Shown here piece by piece: positions 15,996-24,709 of a stretch of DNA of 63,394 nt. The notes under the pieces are model-generated. The model was not told the origin of the DNA. It made no database searches and worked only from the letters and a program-made list of their open reading frames with translations. The first letter of the stretch is position 1; each line of letters starts with the position of its first letter. Location: the NCBI GenBank assembly GCA_001898785.1, contig MKVE01000017.1:206318-269711 (forward strand), read 5' to 3'. This DNA is from Chryseobacterium sp. 36-9. Lineage in GTDB: Bacteria > Bacteroidota > Bacteroidia > Flavobacteriales > Weeksellaceae. The position numbers and the translations under genes are program-made.

Positions 15996-16228
15996 TACCA
16001 ATGTTTGATTTCAGAAAGCAGTTCGTTTGATTCTGTTACGTCCTCGTTTTTAGAATCCTCTAATGAAACGTTTATGCGAGAATTTAATTCTTCAATCGTA
16101 AAAGGCTCCAATTCTTTTTCAGATTGTTTGGCTTTTTTCAAGAGTTTTTCGAATTGAGAAATCAACTCCTCATTTTGAAGATTCAGAAAAGCCTGAACAA
16201 ATTCTATTTTTCTCGATTCGATATTCAT
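15995..16228 (-). CDS. antitoxin of the ParE-type pair
   Basis: A 77-residue acidic protein preceding the toxin, with an N-terminal basic helix (MNIESRKIEFVQAFLNLQNEE) and a C-terminal acidic, probably disordered tail (NVSLEDSKNEDVTESNELLSEIKHW) that would wrap the toxin. The segment FTIEELNSRINVSLEDSKNE matches the usual layout of antitoxins of this class in Flavobacteriia. It is expected to neutralise the toxin and repress the pair's promoter. No palindromic operator was identified in the short gap to 16284. Confidence 0.8.
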   Translation of the reverse strand: MNIESRKIEFVQAFLNLQNEELISQFEKLLKKAKQSEKELEPFTIEELNSRINVSLEDSKNEDVTESNELLSEIKHW

Positions 16229-16283
16229 TTTTAAAAGGTTTAATCAAAATTACAAATTTATTCTTAATCAAAATTGAAATTAA

Positions 16284-18032
16284 TTAAATCGTCTTCTCTC
16301 CATCCTCACTCACAACCTGAGCCTTATAAAGCACTGAATAATAACCATTCTTAGCCAGAAGTTCCTGATGCGTTCCTTCTTCCACAATCAGTCCGTGGTC
16401 CATTACGATGATTTTGTCAGCTTTTTCGATGGTGGAAAGTCTGTGCGCTATGATGATTGAGGTTCTGTTTTTCGTGATTTTTTCAGTTGCTCTCTGGATG
16501 AGTTTCTCACTTTCGTGGTCGATAGATGAAGTGGCTTCATCAAGAATCAGGATTTTAGGGTCAGACAGATAAGCTCTCAGGAATGATAACAATTGTCTTT
16601 GTCCTAAGGAAATAGAAGAACCTCTTTCGCTAACCACATAATCATAACCATTTGGTAATCTTTCGATGAACTCATCAACCTCAATTTCTTTCGCCGCTTT
16701 TTTGATATTTTCGAGTGTAATATCCTCATCACCCAAAGTCAGGTTTTCAAAAATACTACCGTGGAAAAGGAAAACGTCCTGAAGCACAACACCAATATGA
16801 CTTCTCAGGTTATACAATTCATAATCTCTGATGTCCACATCGTCCAGCATTATTTTTCCGGAATTGATGTCATATAATCTTGTAATCAAACTGATAATTG
16901 TCGATTTTCCGGCTCCGGTCGCGCCGACAATAGCGACAGTTTCGCCAGGATTCACTTTGAAATCAATGCCTTTCAGAACTTCTTGTTTGTCATCGTAAGC
17001 AAAATGAACTTTATCAAACTCAATTTTTCCGTCAAAATGGTCTTTGGCAATTGTTCCGTTGTTTGGCATTGCCTGGTCTTCATCCATCACGCCGAGAACA
17101 CGTTCTGCACCGACAATTCCTCTCTGGATATTATTAAATCTATCTGCAATCTGTCTCAAAGGACGAATCAACATATTGATAAACTGAATAAAAGCAATAA
17201 TGACTCCAGGCGTAGATTTGATAAATCCACCATAAAATAAGATAAATCCAATGAAAAGCGACGAAATCAATTCAACAACAGGAAAGAACAAGGAAAAGAT
17301 AAAAACCGTTTTCAGTAAAGCTTTTTTTAGCTCAATATTAATTGTATCAAATTTCTTAAACTCGGCTTCTTCTCTGTTAAAAACCTGAATCAATGACATC
17401 CCGGCCAAACGTTCCTGCACAAAACTGTTTTGTGTTGCCGTCCAGCTTCTTTCAGAACCAAATGCGACTTTCAGTTTCTTCTGGAAAACTCTCGTAATCA
17501 CAACCATTATCGGGAGAATCGCTAACGAAATCATACTCAGATGTGTATCCACCTGGAACATTGCGAAAAGAACCATCACGATTCTCAGAATATCTCCGAA
17601 GACCATCAAAAATCCATCTGTGTAAACCGTAGCAATCGTTTCAACATCGCCGACAGCCCTTGTTACAAGATTTCCTATTGCGGTTTTGTCGAAGAACGCA
17701 GTTCTGAAATAAATCAGTTTGTGATACAACCTTTCCCTGATGTCACGAATAACATTCTGCGAAATGAAGTTCGAGAAATAAACAAGGAAAAAGTTAAGAA
17801 TCGTCTCTGCAATTACTAACCCAATCAGCATATAGATGTGCTTCATCAGCTGGGCTTTATCCTTTAGCTTAACAATGTCTATATCGACTACATTTTTGGT
17901 AAGAATCGGTCTGTAAGTGGAAACTATGGCGAGAAAAATTGAAATAATCAGTGTGAAAATAAACCACGACCTAAATTTCATTCCGATTAAAAATAATCGC
18001 TTGACAATGTCCCAGGTATTTTGTTGTTTCAT
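16284..18032 (-). CDS. ABC transporter, fused permease and ATPase (MsbA-like)
   Basis: A 582-residue half-transporter with six membrane helices in residues 1-310 (ABC type I exporter fold) and a nucleotide-binding domain in residues 335-580. Walker A is GATGAGKST, the signature is SLGQRQLLSFLRA (a variant of LSGGQ), Walker B is ILILDEATS, and the H-loop is in IIAHRLST. It works as a homo- or heterodimer exporting lipids, drugs or peptides; lipid A export (MsbA) is possible, but substrate cannot be assigned. It is a single gene, with a 61-122 hairpin in its upstream region (18061-18121). Confidence 0.9.
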   Translation of the reverse strand: MKQQNTWDIVKRLFLIGMKFRSWFIFTLIISIFLAIVSTYRPILTKNVVDIDIVKLKDKAQLMKHIYMLIGLVIAETILNFFLVYFSNFISQNVIRDIRERLYHKLIYFRTAFFDKTAIGNLVTRAVGDVETIATVYTDGFLMVFGDILRIVMVLFAMFQVDTHLSMISLAILPIMVVITRVFQKKLKVAFGSERSWTATQNSFVQERLAGMSLIQVFNREEAEFKKFDTINIELKKALLKTVFIFSLFFPVVELISSLFIGFILFYGGFIKSTPGVIIAFIQFINMLIRPLRQIADRFNNIQRGIVGAERVLGVMDEDQAMPNNGTIAKDHFDGKIEFDKVHFAYDDKQEVLKGIDFKVNPGETVAIVGATGAGKSTIISLITRLYDINSGKIMLDDVDIRDYELYNLRSHIGVVLQDVFLFHGSIFENLTLGDEDITLENIKKAAKEIEVDEFIERLPNGYDYVVSERGSSISLGQRQLLSFLRAYLSDPKILILDEATSSIDHESEKLIQRATEKITKNRTSIIIAHRLSTIEKADKIIVMDHGLIVEEGTHQELLAKNGYYSVLYKAQVVSEDGEKTI

Positions 18033-18060
18033 CTGTTTCTATTAATTTTTCTAAGGTCAG

Positions 18061-18121
18061 ATGGAACACCTTTAATCATAAAACTATCATTAAAAGCAAA
18101 TTTGGTAAAGAGGTGTTTCAT
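18061..18121. other. long imperfect hairpin upstream of the MsbA-like gene
   Basis: ATGGAACACCTT (18061-18072) can pair with AAGAGGTGTTTCAT (18108-18121) around a loop of about 35 nt. It lies 30-90 nt upstream of the leftward ABC gene's ATG, so it may form part of its 5' leader. Confidence 0.35.
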
Positions 18122-18242
18122 TTTTATTCTTAGAATTCCGGAGTTTTTTTCAGTCTCGAAAAAAATCTTTGCAAAAATAAGACTTTAAAAATTGAAACGC
18201 CGACCATTAACCAAATTTATTAATAGACAAAACGAATAAGAT

Positions 18243-19011
18243 TTATTGTTTCTCAATCCAGTTCAAAACGTATCCGGCAACTTCTTCCCAGCCATTTTCG
18301 CCACAGATAAAATGACTTCTCCCTTCAAAGATTTTCAAATCCAGCATACTGTTTTTATCTTTATAAGAAATTGGCAATTTTCGCAGTGAAGTCTGCCGGA
18401 AAAATAGCATCATTTGCACCCCCAATGAACAATAACGGATTGTGAGCTTTATTAAAATCAACATTGCCAATCGATTTCAAAAGCGGGTCTCTCGCCAGTA
18501 TTCTGCTTTCCGGAGCAGCAACAGTTTCGTACAATTTGTCACTTTCTTCTCGGGAATAATTATTAAAAAACGCACGATGATACCAATCCTTTGTTCCAAG
18601 ATACGGGCTGTTTCCTTTGAAGAAATTGAAAACCGGCCAAACGATTTTTATCGTTGAAAAAGGCGCCATTACATTTTTTGGTGGTGCACCGTCTATGCTA
18701 ACTCCGGCAACTGCTTTATCAAGTTCAATCAGTTTTTGGACCAATAATCCACCAAAAGAATGTCCTACAACAATCGGTTTCTCAGGAAGCGTGTCGATGA
18801 ATTTCACGAGATTGTTCAAGGTCAGTTCAAAGCTTACAGTTGTTAGTTCGGAAGGAACGTTTCTTTTCAATTCGATAGGATTTCCTGCGTGTCCCGGATT
18901 GGAAGGTGTGTGAACACTGTAACCTTGATTTTCGAAATAAGTTTTCCATTCGTTCCAGCTGGTATTGTTGACGAATAATCCGTGAATCAATACGATAGTT
19001 TTTGTTTTCAT
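18243..19011 (-). pseudogene. alpha/beta hydrolase, broken by one-base frameshift
   Basis: Reading from ATG 19011 the protein has HGLFVNN (oxyanion region), the nucleophile elbow GHSFGG and the acid region GGANDAIFPADF, then stops at 18361. The missing end continues in another frame: SYKDKNSMLDLKIFEGRSHFICGENGWEEVAGYVLNWIEKQ, which has the catalytic His (in RSHFI) and ends at 18243. Removing one A from the AAA run at 18368-18370 (T on the coding strand) joins the two frames into a normal ~256-residue hydrolase. The gene is either recently inactivated or there is a sequencing error. Confidence 0.8.
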
Positions 19012-19195
19012 AATATTTTGATGTTTAAATTATGAGACAAAGTTCAGAAGATTGAACGTGTAAAACTTTAACCCAAGTTAAAATCGTATCATTTTAATAA
19101 ATAAATATTTATGAAGTAATTAATTATCTGCTCAATCGGAAAAATCTGCGAGAGTTTCATTATGTGATATTTATTTGGGCAGCTTAATCCGTCTG

Positions 19196-19330
19196 TAGTT
19201 TATTCTGAGCTTGTCGAAGGGCTCCCAAACCTAACGAAGTGGCTCGACGAAGGTCAATCTTTTCACTCCACTACGTCGCGTAAAAAGGATTTCCGCTCAA
19301 ATCGAGGAACGAGATTCATCGATTCAAATA
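19196..19330. repeat. degenerate intergenic repeat cluster
   Basis: The 382-bp gap 19012-19393 holds CTGAGCTTGTCGAAGG (19204 onward), CTCGACGAAGG, and a right arm AAAAAGGATTTCCGCTCAAATCG that resembles outer arms of the nested hairpin repeats. No gene is present. The remainder (19012-19195) is plain AT-rich DNA. Confidence 0.5.
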
Positions 19331-19393
19331 AAAAAATAAAAATTAGAGATAATTCGGGCTGCGTAAGATTCAACGTTTCAATAAAATTCAGAA

Positions 19394-19981
19394 TTATTTC
19401 CCAGAAAGTCTTTTCCGAATCCGGCTAAGAGAATGCCCTTGAATCCCTAAGTAAGATGAAATATGATATAAAGGAACATTATTGAAAATATCAGGATGTT
19501 GCTTAATAAGGTCGAGATAACGTTCCTCAGGAGATTTCAAGAGAAAACCTTCGATTCTTGTCATTGTCACATTGAAAGCTTCCTGAGCCAACAATCGTCC
19601 AAACTTTTCCCATTGATGCGATTTCTGATACAACGAAAGCAAATCCGTATAACGAATATAAATAATAGAAGCATCCGTCATCGCCTGTGTAAAATAATCA
19701 CAAGGAATCTGATTGATAAAACTCTTGAAAGAAACTACAAATCCGTTCGCAGAATAGAGAAAAACATTTTTCTCTTCACCCGCTTTTTCGTCAATCGTGT
19801 AAGAGCGGAAAACGCCGTCAACAATAAATCCGAAATAAGTGCAAACCGTTCCGCGAAGATTATAGAATTCACCTTTTTTATAATTCTTCACCAACCAAAA
19901 ATCCGAAGACATTTTGAAATCATCTTCCGAAAGTCCGGCAAATTGATTTAATGCGAATGCAAGCTTGTCTATTTCGGTCAT
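19394..19981 (-). CDS. Crp/Fnr-family transcriptional regulator
   Basis: A 195-residue protein with a cyclic-nucleotide-binding-like beta-barrel (residues about 25-115: YKKGEFYNLRGTVCTYFGFIVDGVFRSY) and a short C-terminal helix-turn-helix (VPLYHISSYLGIQGHSLSRIRKRL). The binding pocket lacks the RGE/arginine pattern of cAMP-binding CRP, which is usual for these Bacteroidota regulators; ligand unknown. ATG 19981 (MTEIDKL) is chosen over the TTG three bases upstream. It precedes the broken hydrolase on the same strand, with 382 bp of repeat DNA between them. Confidence 0.85.
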   Translation of the reverse strand: MTEIDKLAFALNQFAGLSEDDFKMSSDFWLVKNYKKGEFYNLRGTVCTYFGFIVDGVFRSYTIDEKAGEEKNVFLYSANGFVVSFKSFINQIPCDYFTQAMTDASIIYIRYTDLLSLYQKSHQWEKFGRLLAQEAFNVTMTRIEGFLLKSPEERYLDLIKQHPDIFNNVPLYHISSYLGIQGHSLSRIRKRLSGK

Positions 19982-20087
19982 CAATTTACGGTTTTAAGAG
20001 GTTATTTGTTTTAAATCAATCAGTTAAATTTATAAAAATAATTTCACTTCTCAATAAAAAACTCTCAAACGCTCCGACTCTCAAATG

Positions 20088-20822
20088 CTAAAACTCATAC
20101 CCAACATCTATCAAAAAAAGTCCTTGCGCAGGAGCGGAAACACCGGCAGAATTCCGGAATTTGTCTTCAATAATTCTTCGCAAATCATTTGGAGTAATTT
20201 TTCCGCTTCCCACTTCAACCATTGTTCCGACAATGGCTCTAACCATATTTCTCAGAAACCGGTCGGCAGAAATCGTGAATTTCAATTGATTTCCAAGCTG
20301 TTCCCATTCGGCTTTATAGATTTTGCAAATGTTGGTTTTGTTATCGGTGTGTAGTTTGGCGAAGCTCGTAAAATCATCATAATCAAAAAGGATTTTGCAT
20401 GCTTCGTTCATTAGATCGACGTTCAAAGGTTTTTGACGCCAATATTGCCATGAAGAATCCTTCGAAAAAGGATTTTTTTCTAATGAAATGTAATATTCAT
20501 AAGTTCTGTAAGTCGCACTGAATCGAGCGTGCAAATCTGCAGGAACTTCAAATATTCTTTTGATAGCAATATTTTCTGACAGAAAAGAATTGAGTTTATG
20601 AACTAAGTTTTCATCAAGGGTTTGTTCGGTTTCAAAATGGGCAAACATTTTCTTTGCGTGGACACCAGTGTCGGTTCTTCCTGCTCCGGTTGTTTTGATG
20701 GGTTCGCGAAGAATGGTGGACAACGCCTTTTCCAATTCCTCCTGAACAGAAATCTGTTTGGGCTGAATCTGATAACCAAAATATGCAGAACCGTTGTAAG
20801 AAAACTCTATAAAATATCTCAT
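20088..20822 (-). CDS. truA: tRNA pseudouridine synthase A
   Basis: Forms pseudouridine at positions 38-40 of the tRNA anticodon arm. The 244-residue protein shows the family motif GAGRTDTGVHA with catalytic Asp51, RFSATYRTYEYYI, and the C-terminal ADRFLRNMVRAIVGTMVEVG motif. Length is typical. It ends 106 bp from the Crp/Fnr gene and diverges from a membrane protein at 20904. Confidence 0.95.
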   Translation of the reverse strand: MRYFIEFSYNGSAYFGYQIQPKQISVQEELEKALSTILREPIKTTGAGRTDTGVHAKKMFAHFETEQTLDENLVHKLNSFLSENIAIKRIFEVPADLHARFSATYRTYEYYISLEKNPFSKDSSWQYWRQKPLNVDLMNEACKILFDYDDFTSFAKLHTDNKTNICKIYKAEWEQLGNQLKFTISADRFLRNMVRAIVGTMVEVGSGKITPNDLRRIIEDKFRNSAGVSAPAQGLFLIDVGYEF

Positions 20823-20903
20823 GTCGGCTGTAAATTTCCTGATTTTTTTTTAATTATAAAGAAAATGTTAATTCGTAATTTCGTAATTCTAAAATCATTA
20901 AAA

Positions 20904-21206
20904 ATGAGACCAGTCAAAAAAAATAGACTCTCTCAGCCGTCAGAATTTATAAAAATGATGGTTGTCAGTTTAGTTTTCGTATCCGTTTTTCTTTTTAGCA
21001 AGAAAATATCACAAGAACAGATGATTATAAATTTGGCTGTTCTATTATTTTTATTTTTCATCTTGCAGTTGGTTTTTGTAATAATGTATAAAAAAGGAGT
21101 GAAAACTTGGGCGTTTTGGCTATTGATTTTATTGGGATTGATAGGTGTTGCTGGCGCAATAACAATCTGGTATGTTTTAAAATATGGCTTGACATTTCAG
21201 AATTAA
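20904..21206 (+). CDS. small membrane protein, unknown function
   Basis: A 100-residue protein with three membrane segments (MMVVSLVFVSVFLF, MIINLAVLLFLFFILQLVFVIMY, WAFWLLILLGLIGVAGAITIWYVL) and a basic N-terminus. The ATG at 20904 is preferred; the longer in-frame ORF reading back to 20622 lies over truA and is a shadow. It is 42 nt upstream of a phosphodiesterase gene that has its own -7 box. Confidence 0.65.
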   Translation: MRPVKKNRLSQPSEFIKMMVVSLVFVSVFLFSKKISQEQMIINLAVLLFLFFILQLVFVIMYKKGVKTWAFWLLILLGLIGVAGAITIWYVLKYGLTFQN

Positions 21207-21221
21207 TGAAAAATCAGTTTG

Positions 21222-21229
21222 TACTTTTG
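21222..21229 (+). promoter_or_regulatory. Bacteroidota -7 box (TACTTTTG)
   Basis: TACTTTTG fits TAnnTTTG, 19 nt before the ATG at 21249. Confidence 0.55.
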
Positions 21230-21248
21230 TAATTGAATCTAATTTAAA

Positions 21249-21746
21249 ATGAAACGTATTCTTCTTTTATCAGACACCCATTCCTACATTGATGACAGGA
21301 TTATTGATTATGCGAAAGATGCCGATGAAGTTTGGCATTGCGGAGATTTTGGCAATATGGCTGTGATTGAAGAATTAGAAAAAATAAAACCAATCCGAGG
21401 TGTTTACGGTAATATTGACGAAGCAAAAATCAGGACAATTTTCCCTGAAGTTTTGAGTTTCAAATGTGAAGAAGTTGATGTTTTGATGATTCACATTGGT
21501 GGTTATCCTGAGCGATATTCACCTTTGGCCAAGAAAGAGATCGCAGAAAGAAAACCGAAATTATTTATTTCCGGACATTCCCATATTCTGAAAGCGATGT
21601 TTGATAAAAAGAATAATCTTCTTCATCTTAATCCTGGCGCTTGCGGAAAATCCGGATGGCACAAAGTGAGAACAATGATGCGTTTCACAATCCATAAGGA
21701 TGAAATCAAAGATTTGGAAATTATAGAACTCGGAAGTCGGGTTTGA
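21249..21746 (+). CDS. YfcE/MJ0936-type metallophosphoesterase
   Basis: A 165-residue phosphodiesterase of the calcineurin-like superfamily. Metal ligands are in SDTHS, HCGDFGN, YGNID, and the C-terminal SGHSHI, all present. Small proteins of this type hydrolyse phosphodiesters in vitro; the physiological substrate is unknown. It is a single gene between a membrane protein and an Smr-domain gene. Confidence 0.9.
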   Translation: MKRILLLSDTHSYIDDRIIDYAKDADEVWHCGDFGNMAVIEELEKIKPIRGVYGNIDEAKIRTIFPEVLSFKCEEVDVLMIHIGGYPERYSPLAKKEIAERKPKLFISGHSHILKAMFDKKNNLLHLNPGACGKSGWHKVRTMMRFTIHKDEIKDLEIIELGSRV

Positions 21747-21778
21747 TAGTTTTAGAATTAAAGAGAATTAGAGTTTTT

Positions 21779-21860
21779 ATTTTTGCTGAGTGAAACGCCT
21801 TTGCGGCCTTAAAAGCATTTAGTCTTTAAAAAAGAACTTTGCGGCCTTTGCGTTAAAAAA
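21779..21860 (+). repeat. CTTTGCG-type ~80-bp repeat upstream of the Smr gene
   Basis: GCTGAGTGAAACGCCTTTGCGGCC ... GAACTTTGCGGCCTTTGCGTTAAA, ending 16 nt before the ATG at 21876. Same orientation and layout as the copies upstream of hmgA, pdxH and topB. Confidence 0.65.
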
Positions 21861-21875
21861 ATTATTAATTATAAA

Positions 21876-22370
21876 ATGAAAATTGGAGATTTAGTTTCAG
21901 TGATTGATGAAAATCTTAGGGGTAAGGTTCTGAAGATTATTGCCAATCAGGTGAAAATTGAAGATGAACACGGCTTTACTTATCAATTTTCTAAAGAGAA
22001 ATTAACAATTATCGATTCCGAATTATACGAGAACTCTCCAATTATCAGGAAAAAAGAAAGTCCAAAAATCATTTCGAAAAAGCATAATAAAGCGCCGTTG
22101 AAATTAGACCTTCACTTTAATTTTTTGGTCAAAAACCCTGCAGATTATGATGCTTTTGAAAGATTGATGATTCAGAGAGAAAAATTATTGGAAACGATTG
22201 ATTTTTGTAGAAAGAATAAAATCAAAACCTTACAAATCATCCACGGAATAGGCGATGGCGTTTTGCAAAAAATGGTTTATGATGTTTTAGAAGGCCTTAC
22301 CAATATAGAATATGACAGCGACGGATTTTTCTATCATCAATCCGGAAATGTCGAAGTCAAATTTTTATGA
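21876..22370 (+). CDS. Smr-domain protein
   Basis: A 164-residue protein: an N-terminal beta-rich region (MKIGDLVSVIDENLRGKVLKI, about residues 1-45, like the KOW/SH3-type domain of DUF2027 proteins) and a C-terminal Smr domain with LDLHF near residue 77 and the motif IIHGIGDGVLQKMV near 128. Smr domains are nucleases or nucleic-acid-binding modules found in MutS2 and in stand-alone proteins; substrate here is unknown. It is a single-gene unit behind a CTTTGCG repeat. Confidence 0.85.
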   Translation: MKIGDLVSVIDENLRGKVLKIIANQVKIEDEHGFTYQFSKEKLTIIDSELYENSPIIRKKESPKIISKKHNKAPLKLDLHFNFLVKNPADYDAFERLMIQREKLLETIDFCRKNKIKTLQIIHGIGDGVLQKMVYDVLEGLTNIEYDSDGFFYHQSGNVEVKFL

Positions 22371-22385
22371 AATATAAAATTACAT

Positions 22386-22471
22386 CGTTTTTCTTTAATG
22401 AGTTTTACGACTTTGTGTAACTTTAAAAAATTGAATTGAACAAAAAAATCCTTGCAGACTTTGCGTTTAAA
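22386..22471 (+). repeat. partial CTTTGCG-type repeat upstream of esterase gene
   Basis: Contains CGACTTTGTGTAACTTTAAA and CCTTGCAGACTTTGCGTTTAAA, ending 14 nt before the esterase ATG. It matches the 3' half of the longer copies. Confidence 0.5.
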
Positions 22472-22484
22472 TAAAAGTAAAATT

Positions 22485-23324
22485 ATGTTCAGAAAACCAA
22501 TCAGTCTTATTGTAATTTTAGTCTTCGCATTCAGTTTTGCTCAGACAGAATATAAAACTGAAAGCAATATTTCTTATTACCCAGAAAAAATCAGTAATGC
22601 CGATGCTTACATCAGTTCCCAATGCAAACTGAAATTCTATTATCCAATCAATGTCAAAAATTTCCCGACTGTGATTTGGTTTCACGGCGGAGGTTTAACT
22701 GGCGGCAATAATGAATTGCCAAAAGAATTATTAGATGAAAATATTGCCGTTGTAAGCGTCGAATATCGTTTAGCTCCAAAAGTGAAGGCGCCGGCTTACA
22801 TAGAAGATGCCGCTGCAGCAACGGCCTGGGTTTTTGAGAATATTGAAAAATACGGTGGGAATAAAAATCTGATTTTCCAGTCCGGACATTCGGCGGGAGG
22901 TTATCTGGCAATGATGATTACGCTGGATAAAAAATATCTTCAAAAATATAAAATTGATGCAGACCAGATTGCAGGACTTATTCCATTTAGTGGACAGGCA
23001 ATCACGCATTTTCAAATCAGAAAAGAACAAGGAATCCCGGAATTACAACCGACAATTGACCAATATGCGCCTTTGTTCCACGTCAGAAAGGATGCGCCAC
23101 CCATTGTTTTAATTACCGGTGACAGAGAATTAGAATTGTTCGGACGGTATGAAGAAAATGCTTATTTGGCAAGAATGTTGAATCTCGTAAAACATCCTTC
23201 AACCAAATTATTGGAGGAAGACGGATTCGACCACGTAAGTATGGCTCAGCCGGCTTTTCACTTATTAAAAAAAGAAGTCAGAGAATTAACTAAGAAAATA
23301 AAAACACAGAAAAACTTACAATGA
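22485..23324 (+). CDS. secreted alpha/beta hydrolase (esterase, BD-FAE/HSL-like)
   Basis: A 279-residue exported hydrolase. The start at ATG 22485 gives a signal peptide (MFRKPISLIVILVFAFSFAQ); the longer frame from 22452 would add non-signal residues. Motifs: oxyanion HGGG (in WFHGGGLTGG), VEYRLAP, nucleophile elbow GHSAGGYLA, acid in TGDRELEL, and His in GFDHVS. This is the carboxylesterase/lipase IV-type arrangement. It overlaps the DUF1398 gene by ATGATG/TGA, so both are translated together. Confidence 0.85.
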   Translation: MFRKPISLIVILVFAFSFAQTEYKTESNISYYPEKISNADAYISSQCKLKFYYPINVKNFPTVIWFHGGGLTGGNNELPKELLDENIAVVSVEYRLAPKVKAPAYIEDAAAATAWVFENIEKYGGNKNLIFQSGHSAGGYLAMMITLDKKYLQKYKIDADQIAGLIPFSGQAITHFQIRKEQGIPELQPTIDQYAPLFHVRKDAPPIVLITGDRELELFGRYEENAYLARMLNLVKHPSTKLLEEDGFDHVSMAQPAFHLLKKEVRELTKKIKTQKNLQ

Positions 23325-23713
23325 TGTTTACATTACAACAGATTCAAGATGCGCATTCCAACGTAGAAAGCGGAAAAGGATTCCCACAATTCGCAAAAAC
23401 GATTAGAGAATTAGGCGTTAAAAGTTTGGAAACTTTCGTAGAAGACGGTTCTACTAATTATTTAGGAAACGACGATTACAAAGTTTCCGCACCACAACAA
23501 TATGCACCATTATTGATTTACGGAATCCCGAATGCAGAAAAATTTTTAGCTGACTTACGAAATCATCAACAAGGCGGAACCGACTTTTTCCAATTTTGTA
23601 AAGATTGTGCAGATAGCGGTGTTTACAAATGGATTGTTGATATTGATGCAAAAACATGCACTTATTACACAGAAGCCGGAACAGTTATTTTTGAAGAACA
23701 GATCCCGATATAA
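23321..23713 (+). CDS. DUF1398 family protein
   Basis: A 130-residue soluble protein that matches the DUF1398 family (E. coli YbcV type) in its N-terminal IQDAHSNVESGKGFPQFAKTIRELGV, GVKSLETFVEDG and the C-terminal KWIVDIDAKTCTYYTEAG. Function of the family is unknown. It overlaps the upstream esterase by 4 nt; two adjacent ATG codons (23321, 23324) could serve as start. Confidence 0.85.
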   Translation: MMFTLQQIQDAHSNVESGKGFPQFAKTIRELGVKSLETFVEDGSTNYLGNDDYKVSAPQQYAPLLIYGIPNAEKFLADLRNHQQGGTDFFQFCKDCADSGVYKWIVDIDAKTCTYYTEAGTVIFEEQIPI

Positions 23714-23820
23714 ATAAAAAAGTAATCATAAAGGCAAAAAAAATCGAATATTTTCCGTTTCCCTAGTGCAGTAAAACATTCTAAAAGAAAATTATTCCTT
23801 GTGTCTTTGTGTAAAACTCA

Positions 23821-24369
23821 TCAGTTCAAACTCACATCTTCAGGCGCATTTGCCCAGAGAAGAAATTCGCCACCGAGATTCTGCATGATTTTTTTCCAGA
23901 GATTCTGGTCATTCGGAAGCGTATAATCCAGATTATAAACATCCACAATCGTCCACATTTTTCGTTGGATTTCACTTTCCAGCTGTAAAGGAGACCAACC
24001 CGAATATCCGGAAAAAACCTTGATGTCATTAATAGTTACAGAACCCTCAACAATCGATGAGACTACAGAATCAATATCTTCAGTAATGTAAAATTCATCA
24101 TTGATTTCAGAATATTGCTCCGTGATTTTTTCACCTTTAAGAATGAAGAAAACCTTGTCATTTTCCACAGGTCCACCTTCATAAAGCTCCACCGGAAAAC
24201 CAAAAATGCTCAAAAGACGCGAACTCATATTCTGATTTTTTTTATTCAGAATCAAGCCAAAAGCACCATTCTCATTATGATCAATAATAAGCACTACCGA
24301 GCGGGAAAATATGTCGCCGGAAGCATCGGGAGTTGATATTAAAATTTTACCTTTGTAAGAGTAATTCAT
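23821..24369 (-). CDS. YqgE/AlgH family protein
   Basis: A 182-residue protein of the UPF0301 family: GKILISTPDASGDIFSRSVVLIIDHNENGAFGLILNK at the N-terminus, then the YEGGPV motif and FSGYSGWSPLQLESEI, all diagnostic. The family has a known fold but no agreed function. The gene converges on the DUF1398 gene, and its upstream DNA carries a repeat element. Confidence 0.92.
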   Translation of the reverse strand: MNYSYKGKILISTPDASGDIFSRSVVLIIDHNENGAFGLILNKKNQNMSSRLLSIFGFPVELYEGGPVENDKVFFILKGEKITEQYSEINDEFYITEDIDSVVSSIVEGSVTINDIKVFSGYSGWSPLQLESEIQRKMWTIVDVYNLDYTLPNDQNLWKKIMQNLGGEFLLWANAPEDVSLN

Positions 24370-24475
24370 CTATCAAAGCTATAAAAAAATATTTTTTTTG
24401 AAAAAGAATTCAATGAAAATTTAAGTTAAATTGATTCAGATTCTAATAATTTAACTTCGTCGGATCTTTTGGATT

Positions 24476-24554
24476 GGGGCGCCTTTATCCGCCCTCCGTT
24501 CCCGCTTTTTTGTTTTTTAGAAAAACAAAAAGAGCTCCACTCAGGTCGGGGCGC
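24476..24554. repeat. outer hairpin repeat without inner insert
   Basis: Left arm CGCCCTCCGTTCCCGCTTTTTT-like sequence (24488-24511 core) and right arm AAAAAGAGCTCCACTCAGG (24527 onward, then TCGGGGCGC) enclose only a short TGTTTTTTAGAAAAACA hairpin. At 34273-34391 and 62859-62978 the same arms enclose a 57-59 bp inner palindrome, so this copy looks like the empty form. It lies between yqgE and pdxH. Confidence 0.65.
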
Positions 24555-24598
24555 GCTTCGCACAAAGGAAGAGTTGTCATATTCAACATATAATTTCC

Positions 24599-24680
24599 TT
24601 TGATGAGCGAAGCGTCTTTGTGGCTCTTAAAAACAATTAGTAGTTTTTAAAAAACTTTGCGAACTTTGCGTTCAAAGGCT
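24599..24680 (+). repeat. CTTTGCG-type ~80-bp repeat upstream of pdxH
   Basis: GATGAGCGAAGCGTCTTTGTGGC ... AAACTTTGCGAACTTTGCG, ending 30 nt before the pdxH ATG. Nearly the same 5' part as the copy at 63030-63110. Confidence 0.65.
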
Positions 24681-24709
24681 TTAACATTATAAAACATCTC
24701 AATCATAAA

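Noticed and set aside
15684-18032. Idea that the toxin/antitoxin pair and the ABC exporter mark a mobile island
   Set aside because: No integrase, transposase, attachment site or change in base composition was seen around them.
20622-20903. N-terminal extension of the membrane protein at 20904
   Set aside because: The extension is antisense to truA; the ATG at 20904 gives a typical three-helix protein.
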